Source: Bog-473 sp963756025
GTDB taxonomy: Bacteria > Actinomycetota > Acidimicrobiia > Acidimicrobiales > RAAP-2
DNA length: 64,000 nt
Assembly: GCA_963756025.1 (NCBI GenBank)
Contig: CAVWMF010000005.1
Coordinates: forward strand, 372,001 to 436,000
Direction: 5' to 3'
The notes below the pieces were generated by a model. That model made no database searches and was not told where the DNA came from. It worked only from the letters and a program-made list of their open reading frames with translations. A program made the translations under genes and the position numbers. Shown here one piece after another: positions 12,575 through 22,299 of this stretch (the first letter of the stretch is position 1; each line of letters opens with the position of its first letter).

Positions 12575-13751
12575 GGCGTTGGGCGATACTGCCAACGGTC
12601 GCCGCGGCCGCCGTGATCGCGCTGACGACCTCGCGGAGTGCCGGCGGGACCTTGCGTCTCGCCGCGACGGTCAGTCCGCCGGCCGCGATCAGTGTGTCCA
12701 CGACCACGCCATCAGGGTCCTCGGTTCTGATCGCCATGGGCCACTTGCAAGACCCGAGCAACACGTTCTGGGAGGTATTCCTGCGGCCGACCGCCACGAG
12801 CTCGTGGGCGTTGCACACGCCACCCGGTGTAGCGAGCAACGGGGGCCTCGTGCTGTCCTCCTCGGCATCGGGTGCACTGACCATTGGCTTCCTGACCTCC
12901 GCCGACCTCAGGTTCTCGCCCGTGGCCCAGAGCAGCGATGGTGGCGAAAAGTGGTCGTCGGGCGAGTTGCCGTCCCCACTGGTGGCGATTGCCCGACGCG
13001 TTGGCGGTTGGCCCCACGGGGGAGACGCTGGCCCTCGTCGCAACCCACGGTGACCGCGTCCTCCAGACGGCGGGCGACCTTTCCATCTGGCGGCCGCTGA
13101 CGTCGGCGACCGCCCTGAGCACCGTTGCCCCGTCGTGCGGTGTGCGGGGAGTTACCGCTGTGGCTTATAACGATGCCGCACGCCCACTGTTGGGGCTCAA
13201 GTGCTCTCGAAAGGGTGAGATCGGCCTGCTGGCTGATACGGCCCCATCGAGCGCGGGCCCATCCACGTGGAGCGACATCGGCCTGCCGCTCGGCCCGGGC
13301 AACGCCGCCGCCTCGGTGACCCGTCTCGTGAGCACCTCGGGCGGCATTGCCGGCTTGGGACAAGTGGGCTCGGGGAAGCGGACATCACTCGCGGCCTTCT
13401 GGGGGGGCGGGTCGACCGACCAATGGGCCGGACCGACCCTCTTTCCGATTCCTGCCGGCTGGTCGGTCAAGGCGACCGCCAGCGGGCGGCGGTCTCGGGC
13501 AGAGCTTCGCCGTGCTCCTGGCGTCGGGTGCGGAGCGCCGCGTGGAAGTGGTCGCCGGGCCGGGCGCCTCGTGGACGACGTTGCCCCCCGCCCCCCGAGG
13601 TGCGAGTGGTGTGGCCACCGACGGCGCCGAGGTTGACGCCTTCGTGGTGACGGGCTCCCATCTCGCCGTGTGGGCGTGGACCGCAGGAGCCACCGGCTGG
13701 ACCCGGACCGGGTCTCTCACCGTTCCTGTTCCGTACGGCTCATCGAGCTGA
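12571..13751 (+). CDS. Secreted protein of unknown function, propeller-like (two frame breaks)
   Basis: About 392 residues with an N-terminal signal-like hydrophobic stretch (MRRWAILPTVAAAAVIALTT) and then repeated segments of the type 'DGGEKWSSGELPS' and 'AGDLSIWRPL', which resemble the blades of sialidase/BNR or sortilin-like propellers. No catalytic residues can be named. The frame changes near 13000 and near 13490; each change fits one extra base. It is translationally coupled to the SCO fusion upstream and is followed after 40 bases by a CtaG-like gene, so it may be an extracytoplasmic member of the oxidase assembly cluster. That role is inference from position only. Confidence 0.6.
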
Positions 13752-13790
13752 CCGGCGGTACCATTCCACGAGCGAGGGAAGGACGGGCAC

Positions 13791-14647
13791 GTGCAGCTGC
13801 CGCCGATGTGGCAAGTCACACCCTTGGGTTGCATCGCCGTCTCCGTCGGCGTCATGCATGAAATGGGATTGCGGTGGTTGGCACATCGCCAAACGCCGGA
13901 GCATCGGCGCGAGACCCGGAAGCGGAGCTGGTTCTTCTATACCGGTCTCCTCGGCTTGACGTTGGTCGTTTCCGGTCCACTCGAACGCTGGGGCATGCAG
14001 TGGCTGAGTGTCCACATGATCATCCATGTCCTCGAGATGTTCTACCTCCCCCCCTGCTCATCATCGGCGCTCCATGGGTGCCGCTGGTGTTCGCGCTCCC
14101 TGTCGACACCCGACGGCGGCTTCTGCGCTCGATTTACCAATCGAAGTCGACGGCGTGGTTACGTGCGGTGGCCTCGTTCTTGGTCAGTCCGATAGTGGCG
14201 GTGGTGCTCTTCAACGCGGTGATGGTGCTCTGGCACATACCCGTCGTCTTCGACTGGGCCTCGTGGCACGGGTGGGTGATGAACTGGCTCATGGCGCCCA
14301 GCTTCGTGATCGTGGGGTTGCTGTTCTGGCGGGTCATCCTGCCGTCCCATCCCTGGCCGGCGCGCGGTTCCACCCGTGTGCAGATTGTGGCGGTCGTCGC
14401 GACGGCGTTCGAGATGCTGGTCCTCGCCATGGCCATGTCGATATTCACCAAAGGCCCGTGGTACTCCATGAACGTCGTCATGGACGGCACGGCCGGGGCG
14501 CTCCGGGATCAACGCTGGGCGGCGGGCATCCTTTGGGTCTGCGGCGACTTTTGGGCCGTTCCCGCGCTCGTGCTCATCGCCATGCGGGTCTCCGCTGCCT
14601 CAGGCGGGGTGTCCGCCTCGTTCGAACGGGCTCTCGGTCGAGCCTGA
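13791..14647 (+). CDS. CtaG-like cytochrome c oxidase assembly protein (one frame break)
   Basis: Second member of the caa3-type CtaG family in this window. GTG 13791 has GAGGGAAGGA upstream. Visible features are GLLGLTLVVSGPLERWG, HMIIHVLEMFYLPP, VVLFNAVMVLWHIPVVFDWA and WMAPSFVIVGLLFW-like helices, with conserved histidines in helix ends. The frame breaks in the run of seven C ending near 14063; eight C would restore one frame and 285 residues, a typical homopolymer error. Its place directly before the cox genes fits copper delivery to the oxidase. Confidence 0.82.
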
Positions 14648-14663
14648 ACTACTTCGCTACCGG

Positions 14664-15044
14664 CTACGCCGGTCGAGCTGGGTTGTCCCCCTCGGCTGCT
14701 TCCATGACCTGAAGGTAGAGGTTCCACGCGTCGAGGTCTTCGTCCGGCGCGCTTGCAGACCGCGGAGCGGACGCTTTCGATGATCGTCGATCCACACGGT
14801 CGTTTCCCTGCAAGAGGTTCCACCACATGTAGACGGCAAATCCGGCAAACAGGGGCCATTCGAAGACGTACATCCAGCTGAACGAATGGCCGCTGAGCGC
14901 CCGCAGGAGCTCAATGACGAAGGCCCCGATGCAGAGGGCCAGCCCACCGGCCAGCGTGAGGTGGAGGCGGAGGGCATCGGACCCTGTCAGTCGGGTCGGC
15001 TGTACCGCGGAGCGGATCTCCCCTTCGGGTCCCGATGAGGCCAC
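14664..15044 (-). CDS. Small two-helix membrane protein, unknown function
   Basis: 126 residues with two membrane helices (about 28-46 and 58-75; the second is MYVFEWPLFAGFAVYMWWNLL-like) and a charged C-terminal tail containing DEDLDAWNLYLQ. Proteins with this FEWP-FAGFAVYMWW pattern are conserved in actinobacteria, but I know no function. It is transcribed against the oxidase genes on both sides and shares the 15045-15213 intergenic region with the cupredoxin gene, so the two are divergent. Confidence 0.7.
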   Translation of the reverse strand: MASSGPEGEIRSAVQPTRLTGSDALRLHLTLAGGLALCIGAFVIELLRALSGHSFSWMYVFEWPLFAGFAVYMWWNLLQGNDRVDRRSSKASAPRSASAPDEDLDAWNLYLQVMEAAEGDNPARPA

Positions 15045-15213
15045 CTCGACACCTTAGTGACAACGTGTCGGCTTCGGACGAAAGCGCAGGGGTCGTTCAG
15101 GAGGGGCCGAGGAAAGGCTCAGGAGGGTCCCAGGACAAGCCGGCCGATCTTGGTTACTATTCGACTTCGAGTTGGACACCTCGTCAGTTCATCTCGAGGG
15201 GAAGGGGGCAGGA

Positions 15214-15959
15214 GTGGCTGAAGAGTCGGAAGCACCCGCACAGCAGGCTGGCTCCGAAGACATCGCCTCGCCAGGGTCAGGAGCAGGCCGCTCGGGTTCG
15301 CCATCATTCTCGTGATCGCCCTCATCGTGTTCGCCGGCGTCGGCCTCTTGTTCCATGCCCAGGCCTACTCGTCCCCCGTGGGCACCCAGGTTGCCAACGA
15401 CGCGGGGACGATCACCGTCCATGGGGTCACGATGAAGCACGTGACGCTCGCCTTCAACACGTACCCCGACGCGTCCGGCAGTGTCAACGGCGTGCCGGTC
15501 CACCCGGGCGGGAACCCGGCCTGGCCGACGTACGGGCCGACGAATCAATACCAGGTGCCCGCCCATTCCCTCGTGACCGTCACCATCCGCCAGTATGACT
15601 CCGGGGGCGCACTCAACAACCCGTGGTTCGACAAGGTGCGCGGCACGGTCGGGGGCACCGCGAGGATCAACGGCAAGGTCGTCACGTCGATCAATCCGAA
15701 CAACGTCGGCCATACGTTCACTGTCCGAGGGACGCCCGGGACCGATCCCGGATTCTTTCTCAATGTCCCGCTCCCGCTCGTCCCTGGAGACAGCCAGACC
15801 GACAACGGCAAGTACGAGACGATTGTGTTCAGCTTCATCTCGGGAGACAAGGGCCTCTACGCCTGGAACTGCGAGTTCCCCTGCGGGACGTCCATTGCCT
15901 CGTTCGGAGGTCCGATGAACGCCTACGGGTACATGTCGGGGTTCGTCCATGTCGTCTGA
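15214..15959 (+). CDS. Membrane-anchored cupredoxin with a CuA-like CxxxC site (one frame break)
   Basis: GTG 15214 opens a short acidic N-terminus, then one membrane anchor (LGFAIILVIALIVFAGVGLL) and an extracytoplasmic domain of about 190 residues. The domain has VGHTFTV and, near the C-terminus, WNCEFPCGTS followed by GGPM and GYM. His, Cys-x3-Cys-Gly and Met in this order recall the CuA site of oxidase subunit II, though the spacing after the second Cys differs. The reading frame changes around 15280, where a missing base would give 248 residues. It overlaps the next gene, ctaC, by 11 bases and begins the main oxidase operon. It may be a copper donor or an electron carrier. Confidence 0.75.
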
Positions 15960-16820
15960 GCACCCGGTAGCTGACGAGGCCCCTGTGCTCCCACAGGCGG
16001 ATTCGATCGTCGCTGGAAAGCCGTTCTTCTCGCGCCCGATCGGGAAGATCTTCATCATCTGGTTCCTCATGACGGCCGTCGGCGTCCTCATCGGGATCTT
16101 CGCACCGCACCATCTGATGCCGATCTTCCTCTCCCATGAAGGGACGGATGTGTGGCGAACGATCGTGCTCTTCACCATCCTCGCCGCGCCGGTTGCTGCT
16201 GTCGTCTATGCCGTGGCCGCCTACAGCCTCATTGGATGGCGCCATCGCGGCAACCAGGACGAGCCGCCCGAGGACGGGCCACCTCTGCGGGGAAACAGCA
16301 CGGTCACGGCGATCTGGCTGGGTACCTCAACGGTCCTCGTACTGGTGCTGCTGGCCTGGGGGCTTACCGTCTACTCCGCCGAGGACGTCTCGCATCCCGG
16401 ACACCCTGCAGGTCGATGTGACCGGCCAGCAGTGGCTGTGGACGTTCACGTACCCGGGCACCGGCGTCGAGACCCGTTCACTCGTTCTTCCGGTCAACCG
16501 CCCGGTGCAGTTCAACGTCACCTCGGTCGACATCACCCATGGCTTCTGGCCGGTGGCATTAGGGGTCCAGGTCGACGCCAACCCCGGCGTGACCACGGTG
16601 ATACGGGCGACGCCGGACAAGCTGGGCAGTTTCACCGTTCGCTGCAGCCAGCTCTGCGGGCTTTATCACTCGTTCATGTACGCGCCGGGTTCGGTGGTGA
16701 CCTCGGCGAAGTTCTCGCAATGGCTCCAGTCGCAAGGGGCCTCGACGACCAACGACGCGCTGCCGAGGCGACGGCATCTCGGTGAACGAAGCAGTGAAGA
16801 AGGAAAGGGCGTCGACGTGA
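15949..16820 (+). CDS. ctaC: Cytochrome c oxidase subunit II (two frame breaks)
   Basis: Carries the CuA centre that accepts electrons from cytochrome c. Two membrane helices (FIIWFLMTAVGVLIGIF and IWLGTSTVLVLVLLAWGL) precede the cupredoxin domain, with VTGQQWLWTFTYPG, the ligand histidine in DITHGFW and the full CuA motif CSQLCGLYHSFM. The frame changes near 16392. After that the frame runs on into ctaD without a stop. A second break near 16760 would instead give the end SVNEAVKKERAST and a TGA at 16818-16820 that overlaps the ctaD GTG as GTGA, a normal coupling signal. With both corrections the protein has 289 residues. Confidence 0.88.
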
Positions 16821-18772
16821 CCACAGACTTGGCTCCGCTTCTCCTCGAGGACACCCCGATCGGTCCGAGCGCCGGTGGCTTGTACCGCAGGCAGAACGTC
16901 TACACCGGCCTCGCCTCCGGCATTTTCCTGGGTTTCGTGGCATGGCTCGTATCTCACGCGTTGCTGGACAGCTCGAACTGGGGCACCGATATGGTGGTGA
17001 CGGTCACCATGGTCGGATGGGTGATCGGGTTCAATCTGGGCGTCGGGACCTTCAACGCCCCCCTCCGATGGATGTTGGGGCACGACCAGACTTACGAGGA
17101 CGAGCTGTACGCCGCCGGTGTCGGGCAGGGTAAGAAGCGGTACTACAAGTTCTGCACCGATCACAAGGTTGTCGGAACGCAGTACCTCGTCCTTGTCGTC
17201 GTCCTCTTCGGCATCGGCGGGACGCTGGCCATGATGATGCGCACCCAGCTGATCTCGCCGCATTCCTCCTTCCTCTCCCCCAACTCCTACAACGCCATCG
17301 TCTCCATCCACGGCATGTGCATGATCATCGCCACCATCATCATGGTGACCGGTCCTTTCACCAACTTCGTCATGCCGATCATGATCGGAGCGAAGGACAT
17401 GGCGTTCCCGAGGCTCAACGCCATGAGCTTCTGGGTGGTCGTATCGGCCATCCCGCCCCTTCTGGCCACGTTCGTGCTCGGGGGGGTCGACGCCGGCTGG
17501 ACCACCTACGCGCCGCTGTCGGTGCAGGCGCCTCCGGCCATGGACGCCTTCTCCATCACCATGATTGTTTTCGTGATCTCGGTCACGGTCTCCGGAGTGA
17601 ACACCATCGTCACCGTTTTCACGATGCGGGCGAAGGGAATGACCCTCGGTCGGCTGCCCATCTTCACCTGGGCCTCCCTGGTCGGCGCTGCCCTCAGTAT
17701 CTACGCCATGCCGGCCCTGTTGATGGCCTTCACCTCAATGATCACCGACCGGGTCGTTGGCACCTCGTTCTTCGTCGCTGGCCAAGGTGGTACGGGATGG
17801 CTATGGGAGAACGCCTTTTGGATCTTCGGCCATCCCGAGGTGTACATCATCTTGATACCCCCGGTCGGAGCCCTGTTGGAGGTGGCGAGCACCTTCGCCC
17901 GCAAGCCGTTGTTCGGGTACAAGGTGACCATCGCGGGGTTCGTCGCGATCTCGGCGCTGTCCATCATGGTCTGGGCGCACCACATGTTCACGACCGGCTG
18001 GGCTCCCGAGTTGGCCGGGCCGTTCATGGTCACCACCGAGATCATTTCCATACCGACCGGCATCATCTTCTTGTGCCTGATCGGGACCCTATGGAAGGGG
18101 CGCATATGGACGCGATTACCGATGTACTTCGTCTATCTGTTCCTGTGGAATTTCATCATCGGCGGGGTCACGGGGATCTATCTCTCCGACACACCGGTCG
18201 ACGAGTACTTCCACGGCGACATGTTCGTCACTGCACACTTCCACTACACATTGCTCGGCGGGGCGATGATCGCCGCCACCGCGGGCCTGTGCTACTGGTT
18301 TCCGAAAATCACCGGGAAGATGTTGAACGAAAGGATCGGGAAAACGGCCTTTTGGATGATTGCCATCGGCATCCAGGTCACCTATTTCGGGATGTTCTGG
18401 GAGGGTTTCGAGGGAATGCCGCGTCGCGTCGCCTTCTACGATCCGATCTTCCAGCCTGCGAACGACATGGCGACGGGCGGCGCGTACCTGCTGATGCTCG
18501 GGTGGATCGTCCTGCTCTACGCCGGGATCAACTCGTTGCGGCATGGTCCTAAGGCGCCCGCCAATCCGTGGCACTCGAAGACCCTTGAGTGGAAGGTTCC
18601 GACGCCGGTTCCCCTGGTGAACTTCCTCGTCGATCCTGTCGTCACTTCGGACCCTTACGGCTACGGTGAGCCCGAACCGGTCGCTCCGCTCGTTATCCCC
18701 GCGCCCGATCCAGATCGAGAGCTGGTTCCGAACCTCTCGAGCGACAAACCACTCGCAAGGGGTGAGGACTAG
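16817..18772 (+). CDS. ctaD: Cytochrome c oxidase subunit I
   Basis: Catalytic heme-copper subunit, reduces oxygen to water and pumps protons. The low-spin heme ligand is in SIHGMCMI, the CuB histidine and cross-linked tyrosine in IFGHPEVYI, the other two CuB histidines in WAHHMFTTG, and the two late heme ligands in TAHFHYTLLGG. About twelve membrane helices are visible. GTG 16817 has AAGGAAAGG upstream. Before the first usual helices there is an extra N-terminal stretch (GLASGIFLGFVAWLV and a second helix), and the C-terminus has a proline-rich tail. 651 residues, longer than the usual 530-570, which is common when extra helices are fused. Confidence 0.95.
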   Translation: MTTDLAPLLLEDTPIGPSAGGLYRRQNVYTGLASGIFLGFVAWLVSHALLDSSNWGTDMVVTVTMVGWVIGFNLGVGTFNAPLRWMLGHDQTYEDELYAAGVGQGKKRYYKFCTDHKVVGTQYLVLVVVLFGIGGTLAMMMRTQLISPHSSFLSPNSYNAIVSIHGMCMIIATIIMVTGPFTNFVMPIMIGAKDMAFPRLNAMSFWVVVSAIPPLLATFVLGGVDAGWTTYAPLSVQAPPAMDAFSITMIVFVISVTVSGVNTIVTVFTMRAKGMTLGRLPIFTWASLVGAALSIYAMPALLMAFTSMITDRVVGTSFFVAGQGGTGWLWENAFWIFGHPEVYIILIPPVGALLEVASTFARKPLFGYKVTIAGFVAISALSIMVWAHHMFTTGWAPELAGPFMVTTEIISIPTGIIFLCLIGTLWKGRIWTRLPMYFVYLFLWNFIIGGVTGIYLSDTPVDEYFHGDMFVTAHFHYTLLGGAMIAATAGLCYWFPKITGKMLNERIGKTAFWMIAIGIQVTYFGMFWEGFEGMPRRVAFYDPIFQPANDMATGGAYLLMLGWIVLLYAGINSLRHGPKAPANPWHSKTLEWKVPTPVPLVNFLVDPVVTSDPYGYGEPEPVAPLVIPAPDPDRELVPNLSSDKPLARGED

Positions 18773-19455
18773 TGGCGATCACAGCCGATCCCCACGATCA
18801 GGGGCGGGTGGTCGAGGCGGTCGCCGGTCACCACGAGACGCGCGAGCAACGCCACTTCAAAGAGAGGCTCGCCGTTTGGCTCTTCATCAGTGGCGACGCC
18901 GTGTTCCTGCTGATGGAAGTCTTCTACTGGTTCTACTTGCGCGCGCTGAACACCGATGGGATGTGGCGCGGCGTAACCTGCTCGAAAGCCAACCCTTGCA
19001 CCGACGGCCTCGGCAATCCCATCACCCATGAGATCGCCAAGGCGACGCCCTGGTACACCGTAAGCATCGCCATCTTGGTGGTGATTGTCGCCGCGCTGGT
19101 GTGGGGCGTAGAGCGATCGTCCCAGCGCCAGTCGAAACGGAGCGCCATCAGCGGGCAGGCAGCTCTCGGGCTTGCCGTCATGGTCGCCGCGATCGTGGTG
19201 CAGTGCTACCAGTTCGGGGTCCTCCCGTTCACCACCATCGACGGAACGTATGCGTCGACCTTCGAGTTCTTCATGGGCTCGACACTGGCCCACCTCTTTC
19301 TGCTCGCGTTCATCGTCCTGGGGTTGTGGACCCGAGCGCGCCGGGGTCGCTATGACGGCGGGCACTGGTATCAGGTGCGCATCATCCGGATCTTTTCCGT
19401 GTGGTTGGCCACGTCGACCTGCATCCTGGCGATTGTCATGATTGCCTTTTCCTGA
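18772..19455 (+). CDS. ctaE: Cytochrome c oxidase subunit III
   Basis: Membrane subunit III of the heme-copper oxidase. After a soluble start (REQRHFKERLAVWLFISGD) come five helices, with FEFFMGSTLAHLFLLAFIVLG and the C-terminal YDGGHWYQVRII segment that is conserved in the family. The GTG start at 18772 overlaps the TAG stop of ctaD by one base. 227 residues, near the usual length for short actinobacterial subunit III. It completes the core oxidase operon. Confidence 0.92.
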   Translation: MAITADPHDQGRVVEAVAGHHETREQRHFKERLAVWLFISGDAVFLLMEVFYWFYLRALNTDGMWRGVTCSKANPCTDGLGNPITHEIAKATPWYTVSIAILVVIVAALVWGVERSSQRQSKRSAISGQAALGLAVMVAAIVVQCYQFGVLPFTTIDGTYASTFEFFMGSTLAHLFLLAFIVLGLWTRARRGRYDGGHWYQVRIIRIFSVWLATSTCILAIVMIAFS

Positions 19456-19470
19456 GTTGACGTTCACCTG

Positions 19471-20376
19471 ATGGCGCTTTCGGCGGTGGAGCTAACCCGT
19501 CGGCCCTCCCTGGTCCGGCACGTCGGCGCGTACGTGGCGCTGACCAAGCCGCGCATCATCGAACTGCTGTTGGTGACAACGTTGCCGACCATGATCGTGG
19601 CTCGGCGGGGCGTTCCCTCCGTCTGGCTCATGGTGGCCACCCTCCTCGGGGGGACGCTCGCGGCGGGAGGGGCCAACGCCATCAACATGGTCGTCGATCG
19701 GGACATCGACAAGGTCATGCACCGTACCCGCAACCGGCCGCTGGTCAGCGGGGCCATGTCGCCGCGCGGCGCTCTGATCTTTGCCATTGCCCTCGAGTGC
19801 ATCGCGTTCGCAGAGCTCTGGACGTGGGTGAACCCACTGTCGGCTGCGCTGGCGGTGTCAGCCACCCTGTTCTACGTATTCGTCTACACCTTGTGGCTCA
19901 AACGACGCAGCAGTCAGAACATCGTCATCGGTGGTGCGGCCGGGGCTGTGCCCGTTCTCGTCGGGTGGGCCGCGGTGACGGACCACCTGGCGTGGACCCC
20001 GGTGGTGTTGTTCGCCATCATCTTCGTGTGGACCCCGCCACACTTCTGGGCGTTGGCCTTCAAGTACAAGGATGACTATCGGGCAGCCGACGTCCCCATG
20101 CTCCCGGCAGTGGCGACCTTCGCTCGTACGGCCCGGGAAATTCTCGTCTACAGCGTGCTTCTGGTCGGCACAACACTTTTGCTTGCGCCGGTGGCGTCGC
20201 TCGGGGTGATCTATCTCGTCTCCGCTTCTCTGCTGGGCCTCGTCTTCCTTGGATTGGCGCTGCGCTTGCGCTGGCAGGCGACCCCCAAGGCGGCCATGCA
20301 GCTCTTCAGCTACTCGATCACCTACCTGACCGTGCTCTTCGTCGTCATGGCTGTCGACATCCTCACCAGGCATTGA
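19471..20376 (+). CDS. ctaB: Protoheme IX farnesyltransferase
   Basis: Adds a farnesyl group to protoheme to make heme O, the precursor of heme A used in this oxidase. UbiA-family protein with about nine helices. The first aspartate-rich motif is NMVVDRDID and the second is FKYKDDYRAADVPMLP; YVALTKPRIIELLLVTTLP is the family N-terminus. 301 residues. It begins 15 bases after ctaE and ends overlapping the next start (TTGA). Heme A synthase (CtaA), which would be the next enzyme, is not in this window. Confidence 0.94.
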   Translation: MALSAVELTRRPSLVRHVGAYVALTKPRIIELLLVTTLPTMIVARRGVPSVWLMVATLLGGTLAAGGANAINMVVDRDIDKVMHRTRNRPLVSGAMSPRGALIFAIALECIAFAELWTWVNPLSAALAVSATLFYVFVYTLWLKRRSSQNIVIGGAAGAVPVLVGWAAVTDHLAWTPVVLFAIIFVWTPPHFWALAFKYKDDYRAADVPMLPAVATFARTAREILVYSVLLVGTTLLLAPVASLGVIYLVSASLLGLVFLGLALRLRWQATPKAAMQLFSYSITYLTVLFVVMAVDILTRH

Positions 20377-20969
20377 TCGCCACCGCGCCGCCAACCCGGA
20401 GAGCGTCCTGGCATCGGAGGCACAAAGCCGTCGCTCTGGTCCTGGTGGGTGTGGCAGTGGCCGCACTCGCCATCGGGCTCTTCACGAGTGCGGGGACCTC
20501 GACCGCGAGTGGTCCGCCCCACGCCGGCGGTATGGCGCCGTCCTTCTCGCTCTCCGGGCTCAACGTGGCAGGTCGCGTGGGCACACCCGAGAGCGGCGGG
20601 GGAGACGGCAAACCCGTGGTCGTGCTCTTCATGGGTGATTGGTGCACGATTTGCCACAAAGAGATCCCGCTGCTCGCGGCGAAGATCACGGCATTGCGCG
20701 CAGGGCACAGCGCGCTCGGGCGTCTCGCCGTCATCGGCGTGGACAGTGAGGATACCCTGTCCGATGCGCTGTCCTTCGTGAAGGCGAGCGGTGTGGGTTT
20801 CCCGGTCGGCGACGACGTTTCGGCTCACGTGATGAACGCGGTGTACGGATTCGAGGGTGATCCCTACGCCGTGTTCATAGAGGGGAGCGGCCGCATCATG
20901 ACGATCCATCCCGGCTCACTGAGCCCCTCCCAGTTCGTGACCTTGGGGCGCCGGCTGCTGGCCAACTGA
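20373..20969 (+). CDS. Membrane-anchored TlpA-like thioredoxin
   Basis: One N-terminal membrane anchor (AVALVLVGVAVAALAIGLF) and an extracytoplasmic thioredoxin fold. The active site is FMGDWCTICHKEIP, a C-x2-C pair with the TlpA/ResA-type WC-xx-C context. IGVDSEDTLSDALSFVK and YGFEGDPYAVFIEGSG follow the AhpC/TSA-type fold. Coupled to ctaB by overlap, it probably keeps cysteines of the CuA site or of SCO reduced for copper loading. TTG 20373 is the only start that keeps this overlap. Confidence 0.85.
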   Translation: MIATAPPTRRASWHRRHKAVALVLVGVAVAALAIGLFTSAGTSTASGPPHAGGMAPSFSLSGLNVAGRVGTPESGGGDGKPVVVLFMGDWCTICHKEIPLLAAKITALRAGHSALGRLAVIGVDSEDTLSDALSFVKASGVGFPVGDDVSAHVMNAVYGFEGDPYAVFIEGSGRIMTIHPGSLSPSQFVTLGRRLLAN

Positions 20970-20999
20970 CTGAAACCCGACCAAAGGAGAGAGCGACTC

Positions 21000-22299
21000 T
21001 CAGACGCCGACCGCTCGCGGAAACTGGAGTTGAGACGGATTAGTGACGTTGGCGCAGGGCCCACTGCCCATGTGTGTGGCCACATCCCCCGCAAAGACTT
21101 GCAGTGCGCTGCGCACCATGCCGACCGCACCGTCGGGGTGGTGACAGGCTCCGCGTCCGTCCACCTGATCCAGGCGCCGGCTCAGGCGCGAGAGGAGTTG
21201 GGCGTCCGGACGGCCGCCAGAGAGCAGTGCGAGGTCGTGGGCGATAGCTGGCAGCCCGAACGTGCAGGGGCCGCATTGCCCGGAGCTCTCCTCGGCCAGG
21301 AACCGCGCGATGCGGGCCGATTCGGCCAACCCGCACGCGGAAGGGGCAAGGACGATCATCACACCCACCCCGGTGGCGACGCCGATGGCGCCGAGCGCAC
21401 TGGGGGAGTAGGGCGTCGTAAAGTGGGTCGGGCCCACCCACGTGCCGCCGTAACCTCCGATGAGGAACGCGGAGGGTGCGTCGCAGGGGACGGCCCTTTG
21501 CGCGATGTCCTGCAGGGGCGTGCCCCAGTCGACCTCGACGACGCCCGGGCGGGAGACCGCACCGCCAATCGTGACGAGGCACGTCCCGGGGTGTGCTGCT
21601 GTTCCCCGGGCCCGGAAAGGTTCGGGTCCATGTCGCGCGATCGAGCGCGATGTGGGCCAATGTCTCAGCGTTGTGCACGAGTGCGGGAAGTCGGCCGATA
21701 CGCAGAGGCGCGCTCTTGTCGCGCCGGTACAGTGGGAGTGGTTTTCCCCTGTCGATCCACTGAGCCAGCGCAGACTCCTCGCCCGCGACAAACCTGGAGG
21801 GAGGCCGGATGAGGTCCTCGGTCACGATCGAGTACCGACGTTCGGCGCGCTCGTAGACCGCACGGTTCACCGCGTCGGCGATGGCATCCCGCCCCTGGGG
21901 AACGCACACGAGTATCTCGTGCGCCCCGCACGCGGACGCCAGCAGTTGGGCCCCGTCGAGGACGAGGTGGGGGGCTCTTGTCAGCAGGACCTTGTCCTTG
22001 TCGCTGGCCGGCTCGCTCTCCATGCCGTTGACAACGAGGATCCCTCCCCTTCCATCCGTATCGGCCATGGCGAGCTTGGCCCAGGTCGGGAAGGCTCCTC
22101 CGCCACGACCCGTCAATCCGGCCGCTTCGAGGGCCGTGATGAATGCTTGCTGCCAGGTCACATGAGGGAGAGTGGGCGCCCTCAGGGGGCCGTGGGCCGC
22201 CAAGTGGCCGGTGAGGTCGATTGGGTGACCGAGGAGATGATGCCGGATGGGGCAGGGAGGTTCGTCCGGTTGGCTCGGCGGTTTCCCTTGGACATCCAC
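21000..22299 (-). CDS. Stand-alone NuoF-like flavoprotein (one frame break)
   Basis: Resembles the NADH- and FMN-binding subunit of complex I. GLTGRGGGAFPTWAKLA is the FMN/glycine-rich loop, NGMESEPASDKDKVLL the second family motif; an SLBB-type domain follows (LVTIGGAVSRPGVVEVDWG), then ESSGQCGPCTFGLP and GACHHPDGA for the iron-sulfur region. In complex I the cluster motif begins SCGxCxPC; here the first cysteine is serine, so cluster binding may be altered. Frames change near 21608; one base removed gives 432 residues. No other complex I genes are near. GTG 22299 overlaps the upstream stop as TAGTG, so it is in an operon with the next gene. Partner and acceptor unknown. Confidence 0.8.
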
